Shown piece by piece: positions 45,726 to 53,340 of a stretch of DNA of 64,000 bases (position 1 is its first letter; the number at the start of each line of letters is the position of its first letter). Below the pieces are notes generated by a model. It searched no databases. It saw only the letters and a program-made list of their open reading frames with translations, and was not told where the DNA came from. Source of the stretch: Nostoc sp. LEGE 12450 (GTDB taxonomy: Bacteria > Cyanobacteriota > Cyanobacteriia > Cyanobacteriales > Nostocaceae); contig NZ_JADEXU010000010.1 in assembly GCF_015206895.1 (NCBI RefSeq), positions 1 to 64,000 of the forward strand. The letters are read 5' to 3'. A program made the translations under genes and the position numbers.

Positions 45726-46997
45726 CTACTCAGGCAAAATCCGATTGAGATACTGTAAAATCACCACGACAATCAGCACACTCAAGGGGAATCCTAGCCA
45801 GAAAGTATTGGTAATAATTTGCGGTTGATCTAATGCCCATCCCCCCAAGGGATGACCAATAAAAGACCCAATAGCCCAACACACAGCATTGACGGAGAAA
45901 TAAACGCCACGTTGATTTTCCGGGGCTAACTCAGTGACTAAAGAGGCGGCAGATGGAGTATAAGAAACAATTGCAACTGCAAATACTCCCAATGCCAATG
46001 CTACCCAAATTAAATTATGAGATGGGGCAGTACCACTTACCCAAATGAGTCCAAACCCAACTCCCCAAAGAATGGCGGAAACGGTGAGTGCCAGTGTGTG
46101 AGAACAGCGTTTTAAGAAACCAGTGACAGGCAACTGAAAAATGATAGCTAGCACCAGATGCCAAGCAAATAGAACGCTAATAGTAGTTTGAGCAAATCCT
46201 TCGGTAGTACTTTTGATAACAAAGTTTTTGAAGTAAAGCGGCAGAGTGCTATGGATTTGAGAAATATAGATTGTAAAGAATATATTAACTGTGATGTAGA
46301 CCAGGAAACGGCGATCACCTAATACTGCCATCCAAGAAGAAAAATGTTCTTTCTTTTCAGATTCCCCCATTTGCGGTTGTTCGGTTTTACTAATTCCTAC
46401 ATAGACAACCCCAAAAAACATCAGAAAAGAGATGGCATCAATGATAAATAGCCATCGATAACTCCCAATTACCGCAATCAAAAACCCAGCAAGCATAATT
46501 CCGATCGCTAACCCAAGATTATCAGCCAGTCGTGCGATCGCAAAAGTTTCGCGGCGATTGTCAATCTGGCTAGCGTCAGCAACAACAGCTTCAGCCGCCG
46601 GCCAATAGAAACCTATCCCTAAACCGCTAATCAAGCTACCAATTACCAAAATAGTAAAATCATTGGTTGCAGCTAAAACCAAAGAAGCAATTGCTGAAAT
46701 CGCCGTCGCTAGCAACAAAGTGCGGCGACGGCCCCAGTGTTCAGAATCAGCCAAAGAACCACCTACAATCCTCCCTACAATGCCGGAAATCGAGGCGCTA
46801 CCCAAGGCTACCCCAACACTGGTTGCAGATAAACCAACTTCATTCACAAAAAAGATGGGGGCGTAAAACAGGGTACAGCCAGTTCCAACTTCCGAGAGAA
46901 ATCTACCTATTGCAAAAATCCAGACTTGAGGATGTATTGAGGGCAGCCACGATGATAGCTGAGATTGAGAAGCTAATTTCATGAGTTTAGATGTCAT
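45726..46997 (-). CDS. MFS transporter
   Basis: This encodes 423 residues with about 12 hydrophobic helices in two halves. The motif A-like segment GGSLADSEHWGRRRTLLLA lies in the loop after helix 2, and the second half begins after a polar loop near 205-220 (TEQPQMGESEKKEHF). The pattern fits a drug or metabolite efflux-type major facilitator. The substrate is not determined. The ATG at 46997 lies about 55 bases from a cluster of three DnaA-box-like sites (47051-47092). Confidence 0.85.
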   Translation of the reverse strand: MTSKLMKLASQSQLSSWLPSIHPQVWIFAIGRFLSEVGTGCTLFYAPIFFVNEVGLSATSVGVALGSASISGIVGRIVGGSLADSEHWGRRRTLLLATAISAIASLVLAATNDFTILVIGSLISGLGIGFYWPAAEAVVADASQIDNRRETFAIARLADNLGLAIGIMLAGFLIAVIGSYRWLFIIDAISFLMFFGVVYVGISKTEQPQMGESEKKEHFSSWMAVLGDRRFLVYITVNIFFTIYISQIHSTLPLYFKNFVIKSTTEGFAQTTISVLFAWHLVLAIIFQLPVTGFLKRCSHTLALTVSAILWGVGFGLIWVSGTAPSHNLIWVALALGVFAVAIVSYTPSAASLVTELAPENQRGVYFSVNAVCWAIGSFIGHPLGGWALDQPQIITNTFWLGFPLSVLIVVVILQYLNRILPE

Positions 46998-47604
46998 AGT
47001 TTGGTGACATTTTTGTAATTCTTATCATTGGCTGCTATTTTTCTCACTCATTCCACAGGGTTTCCACAGGGATTTTAGCAGTTTTCCACAGGTTCACTAC
47101 GAACTAATGGGCTTCTTACCCTCTGACTGGGGATTGTTAATTAACAGTGGCGAATAAGTTCAAGGACTGAGTTTTTATAAAGTAAAGTAACTAAAAATAG
47201 GCTCTAATGCTTATTCTCTCGTTCGCATTTATTTTTTATACATTCATTTTTAACATTTCGCAGCATTGACAAACCCACCCCCTCTTGGCGCACAATGATT
47301 CGGCTTGCTTTTGTAATTCCTTCAACCGTTGGCATCAAATGTGTAAAATATATTACCTGAGATGTGGGCGTAGATTGTCGGGCTGGCAAAAGAGTGGTGA
47401 GGTAGTTCGTCTTCTCCCAAAGGGAGAGGCTAGCGCCATAGCGCAGCGTTAGCGAGTCCGCGAGCGTCAGGGGGTTTCCCCCATGAGAAACTACCGTTCG
47501 CCCTTGGCGTGCCGGAGGCATCACCCGTAAGGGTGAGAAAGCCATAAGCCGCTTCACCGCAAGCAACTTGTCCCTCTTGATTATCCTCATAGGAGGAAAA
47601 TCTC
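46998..47604. other. Intergenic region with DnaA-box-like cluster and hairpin-rich repeats
   Basis: No gene is accepted; a frame over 47204-47590 on the minus strand runs through repeats. The left part has three TTCCACAGG boxes. The right part (47395-47560) is a cluster of short hairpins, such as TCTCCCAAAGGGAGA, GGGGGTTTCCCCC and CACCCGTAAGGGTG, with a GCGCAGCGTTAGCGAG-type interspersed word. Confidence 0.6.
47051..47092 (+). promoter_or_regulatory. Three helically phased DnaA-box-like sites
   Basis: TTCCACAGG occurs at 47051-47059, 47062-47070 and 47084-47092, and the third is preceded by TT, giving the consensus TTTTCCACA. Start-to-start spacings of 11 and 22 bases put all three on one DNA face. 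They could bind DnaA, either to regulate the adjacent MFS gene or as part of an origin-like or titration site. Confidence 0.6.
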
Positions 47605-47859
47605 ATGAAATCAACGGTTAGCATCTTTACAGAAATTCCCGAAACACTCCACGAATCCTTAAAAAACTACTTAGAAACCCATCCTGATTGGGATGAAAAT
47701 AGGGTATTGACGGCGGCACTATCATTGTTTTTACTCCAAAATGGAGATAGCGATCGCCGGGCTGCCCGAGTTTATCTGGAAACTTTATTCCACCACTCCT
47801 CAGTAGAAACGCCCAGTATCGATTCACCCGCAACAGCTAATCTATTAGATACCCCATAG
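47605..47859 (+). CDS. DUF2811-family protein
   Basis: This encodes 84 residues. TVSIFTEIPETLHESLKNYLETHPDWDENRVLTAALSLFLL is typical of the DUF2811 family, a small cyanobacterial family with a ribbon-helix-helix-like predicted pattern. A strong ribosome site AGGAGG precedes the ATG by 9 bases. The C-terminal 25 residues (HHSSVETPSIDSPATANLL) look disordered. DNA binding is possible by analogy but not shown. It stands alone. Confidence 0.85.
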   Translation: MKSTVSIFTEIPETLHESLKNYLETHPDWDENRVLTAALSLFLLQNGDSDRRAARVYLETLFHHSSVETPSIDSPATANLLDTP

Positions 47860-48456
47860 GTACGGGCATTATTCTCGCTCATACTCTAAGTGTGGGCACG
47901 GCAAACCGTGCCCCATAAATGGGATTTGATCCAATAGCGATTAAGCATATCGGGGCAATATTACAATAAAAAAGATCGGTAGATTCTACTCTAGAACTTA
48001 CTCAAAACTATACGCAGTAGGAGTAATTTATGAATTGCTCCTACTGCGTATACGTATATTTTTACATTAGTGTCAACTTAGAGCCTGGGCAAGAAAAAAC
48101 AAGGGGCTTAAGCTCCTTGTGATGAAACCTGCAAAGGCAGGTAAATTCCAGTGTAGATGCGGTTTCTAAGCGCCGATTTCAGATTAAATTGACAAGCTAT
48201 GCGCCCCTAAAAACTTCACCTAAGCACATATCTGCCAAAACAGTCAGATCCAAAGAAATATTTTCCAGTGGACTTTCTCTACTGTCCACCGTCTTAAATT
48301 GATAAACCAACATTTCAAATAACTGTCTGGTCAGTATTTGAGCAATTCTATCTATGTTTAATTGTCTAAATTTGTCTTTTACTGAAGCTAAAGAAATTCA
48401 CTAATTACTACCCCATGAGTCAACAGTCAAGAGTTAAAAAACTCTAGACTATAGAC
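47860..48456. other. Intergenic region with MITE-related hairpin
   Basis: No gene is seen. A 19-bp hairpin at 48010-48051 is related to the left end of the 144-bp element at 20972. Shorter near-palindromes follow (CAAGGGGCTTAAGCTCCTTG at about 48099-48118, and CCTGC AAAG GCAGG at about 48128-48141), which together could form a structured RNA, but no known family was recognised. Confidence 0.5.
48010..48051. repeat. Hairpin related to the 144-bp MITE-like element
   Basis: A 19-bp stem (48010-48028 with 48033-48051, one G-T pair) surrounds the loop TATG. The left flank and arm, ACTTACTCAAAACTATACGC then AGTAGGAGTAAT, align with ACTTACGCAAAACTACACGC then GGTAGGGGCAAT at 20977-21007, so this is a degenerate relative. 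Confidence 0.7.
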
Positions 48457-49182
48457 TCAGGACTTGGCTTCCAAATGTTGGGGGTGAGCAGGAGATTCAA
48501 ACTTATACCCTACGCCACGTACAGTTTGAATTAATGCTGGCTGACTAGCATCAATTTCAATCTTCTTGCGAATTTGACCAATATGTACATCTACAACCCG
48601 TTGGTCGCCGACATATTCATAGTCCCACACCTCTTGGATTAGTTCTGCCCGTCGCCAAACTCGGCCTGGATGACTTGCTAAAAAATGCAACAAGTCAAAT
48701 TCCAGTGCAGTTAAGGGTACTGCTTGGTTATTAAGTGCTACCTCCCGTCGCACCGGATCAATCATCAGTTTTTCAAATACCAAGCGTTTCTGCTCGGCAG
48801 TAGTTATCACTCGCTGCCGTCTCAAAATCGCTCCGACTCTGACTTCTAGCTCTCCCAACCCAAAAGGCTTGGTGAGATAGTCGTCAGCACCTTTGGCAAA
48901 GCCGCGAATTTTGTCAGCTTCGTCAGCACGGCTAGTCAACATCAGAACAAAAACACCATTACGACTTTGCATCTCTTGGCAAAGGTTAAACCCCGTTACA
49001 TCTGGTAGATTCACGTCTAGAATCACCAAATCAGGGTTAAATTGCTCAAATAGAGCTAAGGCTGTCTTTCCATCTTCGGCAGCCTCCACCTGATAGTTCT
49101 GTTTAATCAAAAAGCGTTGGATTAAATTCCGAACCGCAGGATCGTCGTCAACTACAAGAATCTTGGCAGGAGCCATGACCAT
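48457..49182 (-). CDS. OmpR/PhoB-type response regulator
   Basis: This encodes 241 residues from the ATG at 49182; a TTG four codons upstream and an ATG two codons downstream are alternatives. The receiver domain (about 5-120) has the acidic DDD, phosphoacceptor Asp in DLVILDVNLPDVTGF, Thr/Ser in MLTSRADEAD and Lys in YLTKPFGLGELEVRV. The DNA-binding winged helix (about 135-235) has VPLTALEFDLLHFLASHPGRVWRRAELIQEVWDYEYV and VDVHIGQIRKKIE, ending VRGVGYKFE. No histidine kinase is adjacent, so it is an orphan. The subtype (RpaA, RpaB, NblR or other) was not resolved. Confidence 0.92.
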   Translation of the reverse strand: MVMAPAKILVVDDDPAVRNLIQRFLIKQNYQVEAAEDGKTALALFEQFNPDLVILDVNLPDVTGFNLCQEMQSRNGVFVLMLTSRADEADKIRGFAKGADDYLTKPFGLGELEVRVGAILRRQRVITTAEQKRLVFEKLMIDPVRREVALNNQAVPLTALEFDLLHFLASHPGRVWRRAELIQEVWDYEYVGDQRVVDVHIGQIRKKIEIDASQPALIQTVRGVGYKFESPAHPQHLEAKS

Positions 49183-49798
49183 TACTTTGCACAAAAATTC
49201 GTAAGATTAACAAGAGGGTTGCGTAAAAACGCAGTTACCACTTTGGGACTAACTAAGAATCTACATGGCTACGGTATGGGAATCCCGATCATTCACAAAT
49301 AAATACTGTAATCAGAAATGTGGGCGATGAAAACGCGAAACTTCTTTTAGCCACAGTAGATAGGCGCTCTGACTTTAGCCGTAATAGTTCTAGTTAGATG
49401 GCAACTTAAAACGTTTCAATTTTAAATCGATATGCGGATATATACCACAAGCGATTATTCAGTATAATTAAAAAAATTTTATTAGGGCACAGTAATTTTG
49501 CCAAATTGAAAGCAGTAAAGTTGATTTTTTCATAAAAACTCTGGATTTTAGGTACTCTCCGTTCAAATTCTAGATTAAAGCCAGAATTAAGCAACGACAT
49601 GAGGGTATACACGGAGTTATAGCGATATGTTAAAGTGACTATAGTTGAAATTACAAAGTCAATCAAACTAACCCGTGCTACTATCCTGGTAGGGCATAAA
49701 AGTAGGTCGAGACTTTAGTTTCGATTAAAACAAAACCTAAAACTGTTTTTTATTCGACAAAAGACTGCCGCTGACTGAGGCTGAAGTAACAAACTCCC
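49183..49798. other. Intergenic region upstream of the CPP1-like gene
   Basis: No gene is accepted over about 600 bases. A minus-strand frame at 49406-49666 is AT-driven, lacks a ribosome site and resembles no family. The region holds the divergent promoters of the response regulator and the CPP1-like gene, but no element was clear enough to call. Confidence 0.45.
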
Positions 49799-50428
49799 AT
49801 GAGCGATCAAAATCCCTACGAAAAACTTGGGGTATCAGAAGAGGCTAGCTTCGATGAAATTCAGGATGCTCGTAATCGCCTATTCGAGCAACATAGTGGC
49901 GATGCCAAGCATTTAGAAGTAATTGAAGCGGCTTACGATGCGATTTTAATGGATCGCTTACGGATGCGCCAGGAAGGTAAAATTAAAGTTCCTGAGCGCA
50001 TCCGGTTTCCAGAGTTGCGAGTGCAATCACCTCCTAAAGAAAGTCCAACACCTCGTGAGCAGTCACCTGCATGGCTGCAACGGATGCTGGATCAGCCAAC
50101 ACCTGCGGATATACTTTTACCAGGAGCTTGGTTTCTTGGTTTGAGTTCTATCAGCTTGTTTTACCCAGAGGGAGGCGAGCAGATTTTGCAGTTAGCATTG
50201 GTGGTTGGGGTAGGCACCAGTATTTACTTCCTCAATCGCAAGGAAGGCAAATTTGGCCGAGCAGTTTTGTTTACCCTGATAAGTTTAATCATTGGCTTAA
50301 TCGCTGGGGGACTAGTTGCTAGCTGGCTCTTACCACAAATATCATCATTCACCAATCTGGGAACGAATCAGTTCTCTACTGTAGTAACGTTTATATTGTT
50401 GTGGTTGGTTAGTAGTTTTCTACGGTAA
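49799..50428 (+). CDS. CPP1-like family protein (chaperone-like, J-domain-like N-terminus)
   Basis: This encodes 209 residues. A degenerate J-like domain (about 1-75; NPYEKLGVSEEASFDEIQDARNRLFEQH, lacking the HPD motif) is followed by a linker and three to four hydrophobic helices (about 100-205; PADILLPGAWFLGLSSISLF and AVLFTLISLIIGLIAGGLV). This is the layout of CPP1, the plant chaperone-like protein of protochlorophyllide oxidoreductase, and its cyanobacterial relatives. A role in pigment-enzyme stability or membrane assembly is inferred from that family. Confidence 0.88.
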   Translation: MSDQNPYEKLGVSEEASFDEIQDARNRLFEQHSGDAKHLEVIEAAYDAILMDRLRMRQEGKIKVPERIRFPELRVQSPPKESPTPREQSPAWLQRMLDQPTPADILLPGAWFLGLSSISLFYPEGGEQILQLALVVGVGTSIYFLNRKEGKFGRAVLFTLISLIIGLIAGGLVASWLLPQISSFTNLGTNQFSTVVTFILLWLVSSFLR

Positions 50429-50575
50429 ACCACTAGCTGTAAGCAAATTTCCATAAAGAATACATGGTTTATGTGTGTTCTTCTCAAATATATAAAGTTA
50501 GGAGTCAGAATAAGTATTCTGACTCCTGCTTTCATTTGTACGATTAATTCAATCTGTTAGAGCTACAGAGCCTTT

Positions 50576-51268
50576 CTAGACAAGGTGTTTGGGTTTTAAG
50601 ACTAAATCTACAGCAGTGCTGAAATCCTTAACGATTAAGTCGGGGTGGTAAAGTTCCAATTGGGTGCGATCGCGGATACCACATTCCACAGCCATCACCT
50701 TAATATCATAATTTTTAGCTGCGGTGATGTCGGCTTCCGTATCTCCCACCATCCAGGTATCGGCAGCCGGAGGCAGTTCTTTTAATGCCTTAGCCATTAA
50801 CAAGGGCTTATCTTCAATATCACGAGTTTTAACGTAGTCGTTACTCAGGCAATAACAACGATTTTCCGGGAAAAATCTCCCTAAATCGTGTTTTTTAAAA
50901 GCATAATCTAGTTCTCGAACTCGGCGCATCGTCATAACTGCCAAATCAATTCCCGCTTCTTGAATTTTTAACAGTGCATCCACAGCACCAAGTGCGAGAG
51001 TGTCATAGTTGAAATAAGCTTCTGTATGCACAGTTTGCCGCCGCAACTGGGCGAATTCTTGGGCTTGGGCTTCGTCTAAACCGGAATTTAAGGCGATTTG
51101 TTTTTCAGGAACGCGCGATCGCTTTAACTGCCAAAATTCCGCTTTCGGAAGTTCTTGCACTACTTGATCTGGGCGACGAGTTTTCTCTAAGCAGAATTGA
51201 TAAACACGGTAGTACCGTTCGGAAACATCAATAATTGGGCCGTCGAAGTCAGTAATCAGTCTTAGCAT
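50576..51268 (-). CDS. HAD-superfamily hydrolase
   Basis: This encodes 230 residues. Motif I LITDFDGPIIDVSERY supplies the nucleophile and acid-base aspartates, motif II is in LAVMTMRRVRELD, and motif III/IV is WMVGDTEADITAAKNYDIKVMAVECG. The helical cap lies in the first half. This is a type I phosphatase, with a length close to phosphoglycolate phosphatase-like members, but the substrate cannot be read from the sequence. It sits upstream (rightward) of the plus-strand CPP1-like gene and downstream of hppD on the same strand, 103 bases away. Confidence 0.87.
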   Translation of the reverse strand: MLRLITDFDGPIIDVSERYYRVYQFCLEKTRRPDQVVQELPKAEFWQLKRSRVPEKQIALNSGLDEAQAQEFAQLRRQTVHTEAYFNYDTLALGAVDALLKIQEAGIDLAVMTMRRVRELDYAFKKHDLGRFFPENRCYCLSNDYVKTRDIEDKPLLMAKALKELPPAADTWMVGDTEADITAAKNYDIKVMAVECGIRDRTQLELYHPDLIVKDFSTAVDLVLKPKHLV

Positions 51269-51371
51269 CGGCGGAAAAAGTTAATTTTTATTAAAATTAT
51301 CTCAGATGTATGGTTATTTTTTGAGGGTATCAAGTCTGGCTGAATTCCAATTGATATTTTGTACTCAGGCA

Positions 51372-52448
51372 TTATTGCAGGGTACCACGTTTGATTTGTT
51401 CGCTTTCAATGGCTTCAAATAAGGCGCGAAAATTACCTTCGCCAAAACCTTGAGCTTGGAAACGGCGTTCAATAAACTCAAAGAAAAATGTCGGCTGTTC
51501 AAAAATAGGCTGGGTGAAAATTTGCAGTAGTAGGGGTGCAGTTTGTTGTGTCCCTACGGGAGTATATTCTTGCCAGTCCACCAGAATTTCCTGTTGAGCG
51601 ATCGCTTCTAGTTCTAGAGGTGATAGCGTGAGTCCTGAACGCTGTTTTAGCTGTGAATAGTAGGTTTGGGGAACTGAGAGCAAAGGTAAACCACTGGCAC
51701 GAAATTTAGCGATCGCACTCACCAGATTATTTGTCCGTAAGGCAATATGTTGAATACCTGGCCCCCGATTGACATCTAAAAATTCCTGAATTTGGGAATT
51801 TTTGGAAGCTGGTTCATTAATTGGCAGTTGGACGCTGCCGTTATGCGAAACCATCACCTGGCTGTGTAAAGCAGAACGATTGGTTTTAATTTTAAATGCT
51901 TGCTGGGGTTGAAAATCTAGGATTTTTTCGTACCAAGCGACAGCATGATCCAATTCACCAACAGCCACGTTTAACACAATGTGATCTATAGCAGCAAAAG
52001 TGTTGTCATTTGTGATTTGTCCTTTGTCAAAAACCAATGACGAATGACTACTGACAAATGACCTTTCTATTAATGTATGAGTCAGTCCACCCCAGGCGGC
52101 AATTTTACCACACTTGAGAAAAGCCCTACCTACCTGGCGTTCTTGGATGGGTTGTAGGATTGTAGCACCATGTTTTTGAGCTTGTGCGATCGCAGCTTCT
52201 ACATCTTCCACAGCAAAAGCGACATCTGCCACACCAGGTGGATATTTACGCAAAAACTCCGCTACTGGACTTGTAGGTAACAGTGGTGAAGATAGAAAAA
52301 AGCAGACAGCACCACTTTTCACTACTTCTGTACAAGTGTGAAACGAACTGTTGCGATCGGCTACTGATTGAAAACCAAGATGGTGTACAAACCAATCCCG
52401 CCAAATTTTGGCATCTTCTACATAGAAATGAACGTGATCAATTTTCAT
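51372..52448 (-). CDS. hppD: 4-hydroxyphenylpyruvate dioxygenase
   Basis: This encodes 358 residues. It converts 4-hydroxyphenylpyruvate to homogentisate, which in cyanobacteria feeds tocopherol synthesis. Two vicinal-oxygen-chelate halves are present: the N-terminal half opens MKIDHVHFYVEDAKIWRDWFVHHLGF, and the C-terminal half carries the iron ligands in FAAIDHIVLNV, GIQHIALRT and FFEFIERR, with GFGEGNFRALFEAIE near the end. At about residues 130-150 the connecting segment contains SSHSSLVFDKGQITND, encoded by an interspersed repeat also found in cobB. A SDR gene lies 106 bases upstream on the same strand. Confidence 0.93.
   Translation of the reverse strand: MKIDHVHFYVEDAKIWRDWFVHHLGFQSVADRNSSFHTCTEVVKSGAVCFFLSSPLLPTSPVAEFLRKYPPGVADVAFAVEDVEAAIAQAQKHGATILQPIQERQVGRAFLKCGKIAAWGGLTHTLIERSFVSSHSSLVFDKGQITNDNTFAAIDHIVLNVAVGELDHAVAWYEKILDFQPQQAFKIKTNRSALHSQVMVSHNGSVQLPINEPASKNSQIQEFLDVNRGPGIQHIALRTNNLVSAIAKFRASGLPLLSVPQTYYSQLKQRSGLTLSPLELEAIAQQEILVDWQEYTPVGTQQTAPLLLQIFTQPIFEQPTFFFEFIERRFQAQGFGEGNFRALFEAIESEQIKRGTLQ
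52010..52066. repeat. Interspersed repeat inside hppD
   Basis: GATTTGTCCTTTGTCAAAAACC and ACGAATGACTACTGACAAATGACC-type words (TTTGTC and GACAAA arms) resemble the cobB insertion at 9552-9595. On the coding strand both yield the peptide DKGQIT. Confidence 0.75.
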
Positions 52449-52554
52449 AGATATTGAAAATCCAGCATAACAGCTTATATATCTGTGAATTTTGCCTCTT
52501 TTGCTAGATTTTCACTTCTGACCTAAGCAAGAATTATATATACGTACTCCTACT

Positions 52555-53259
52555 TTAAAAGAACAGATGACTATCAGGTTGAATATTAATTTCCATTGGC
52601 ACAGCTTGCGGTTCGGCAGAAAGGGCAAAGAAAATAGCATTGGCAGCAGTTTCAGGACTGAGCATTTTTTTCCGGTCTACTTTTAGGTTGACATTATCCC
52701 AGAAAGGAGAATCTACCCCACCAAAGTAGAATAGCGTGAACTTGATACCAAAACGCTTGAGTTCCTCTGCCATGCACTTGCTAAAACCAACAACACCAAA
52801 CTTAGAAGCAGAATAAGCTGCTGCCATCCCCATCGAATGCTTGCCGAGAATTCCTACCACATTACAGATGTGACCAGACTTGCGCTTTTGCATCTCTTCA
52901 GCAGCCGCCTGGGTAGTATAAAAGCTGCCTTTTAAGTTTACATCTAGCATCTTGTCTAAATCAGCAGGTTCCAGGCTGTTGTAAGGCTTGAGTATACCTA
53001 CACCGGCTGCATTCACTAAAATATCGATTTGACCAAACTTAGCGATGGTCTTTTCTATCAAAATATCTACTTGTTGGGGGTCAGTAATATCAGTGGGAAC
53101 AGTCAAAACTTCCCCTGGTAAATCAGTCGCCAGTGTTATTAAACGAGCTGCATCCCTCCCAGCCAATACCAACCGGGCTCCGGTGGGCGCAAGTTTATGT
53201 GTTAATGCTGAACCAATACCACCAGTAGCACCGACAATAACGACAACTTTATCCTGCAT
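52555..53259 (-). CDS. Short-chain dehydrogenase/reductase-like protein
   Basis: This encodes 234 residues. The NAD(P)-binding Rossmann motif IVGATGGIGSAL, the NAAGVG loop, and the YSASKFGVVGF Tyr-Lys pair are present. The residue at the usual catalytic Ser position (13 before the Tyr, in NVVGILG) is Gly, and no Ser neighbours it. The Tyr and Lys remain, so reduced or altered activity is possible. The substrate is unknown. The gene is about 106 bases upstream of hppD on the same strand and could be co-transcribed. Confidence 0.85.
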   Translation of the reverse strand: MQDKVVVIVGATGGIGSALTHKLAPTGARLVLAGRDAARLITLATDLPGEVLTVPTDITDPQQVDILIEKTIAKFGQIDILVNAAGVGILKPYNSLEPADLDKMLDVNLKGSFYTTQAAAEEMQKRKSGHICNVVGILGKHSMGMAAAYSASKFGVVGFSKCMAEELKRFGIKFTLFYFGGVDSPFWDNVNLKVDRKKMLSPETAANAIFFALSAEPQAVPMEINIQPDSHLFF

Positions 53260-53340
53260 TGCAATATTTATATTTCTTTACATCTGTTTACATAATACTG
53301 AATTACAGGCTCAGGTTGTACGTAAACATCCAGAAAGCAT

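Noticed and set aside
47041-47100. Chromosomal origin of replication
   Set aside because: Three boxes are too few for a confident oriC, and no dnaN or dnaA lies nearby. It is kept as a regulatory or titration site candidate only.
47204-47590. 128-codon frame on the minus strand
   Set aside because: It runs through a hairpin-rich repeat block, has no family-like sequence, and lies directly upstream of the well-supported DUF2811 gene on the other strand.
49406-49666. 86-codon frame on the minus strand
   Set aside because: It is AT-driven with no ribosome site or family-like motif, in a likely divergent promoter region.
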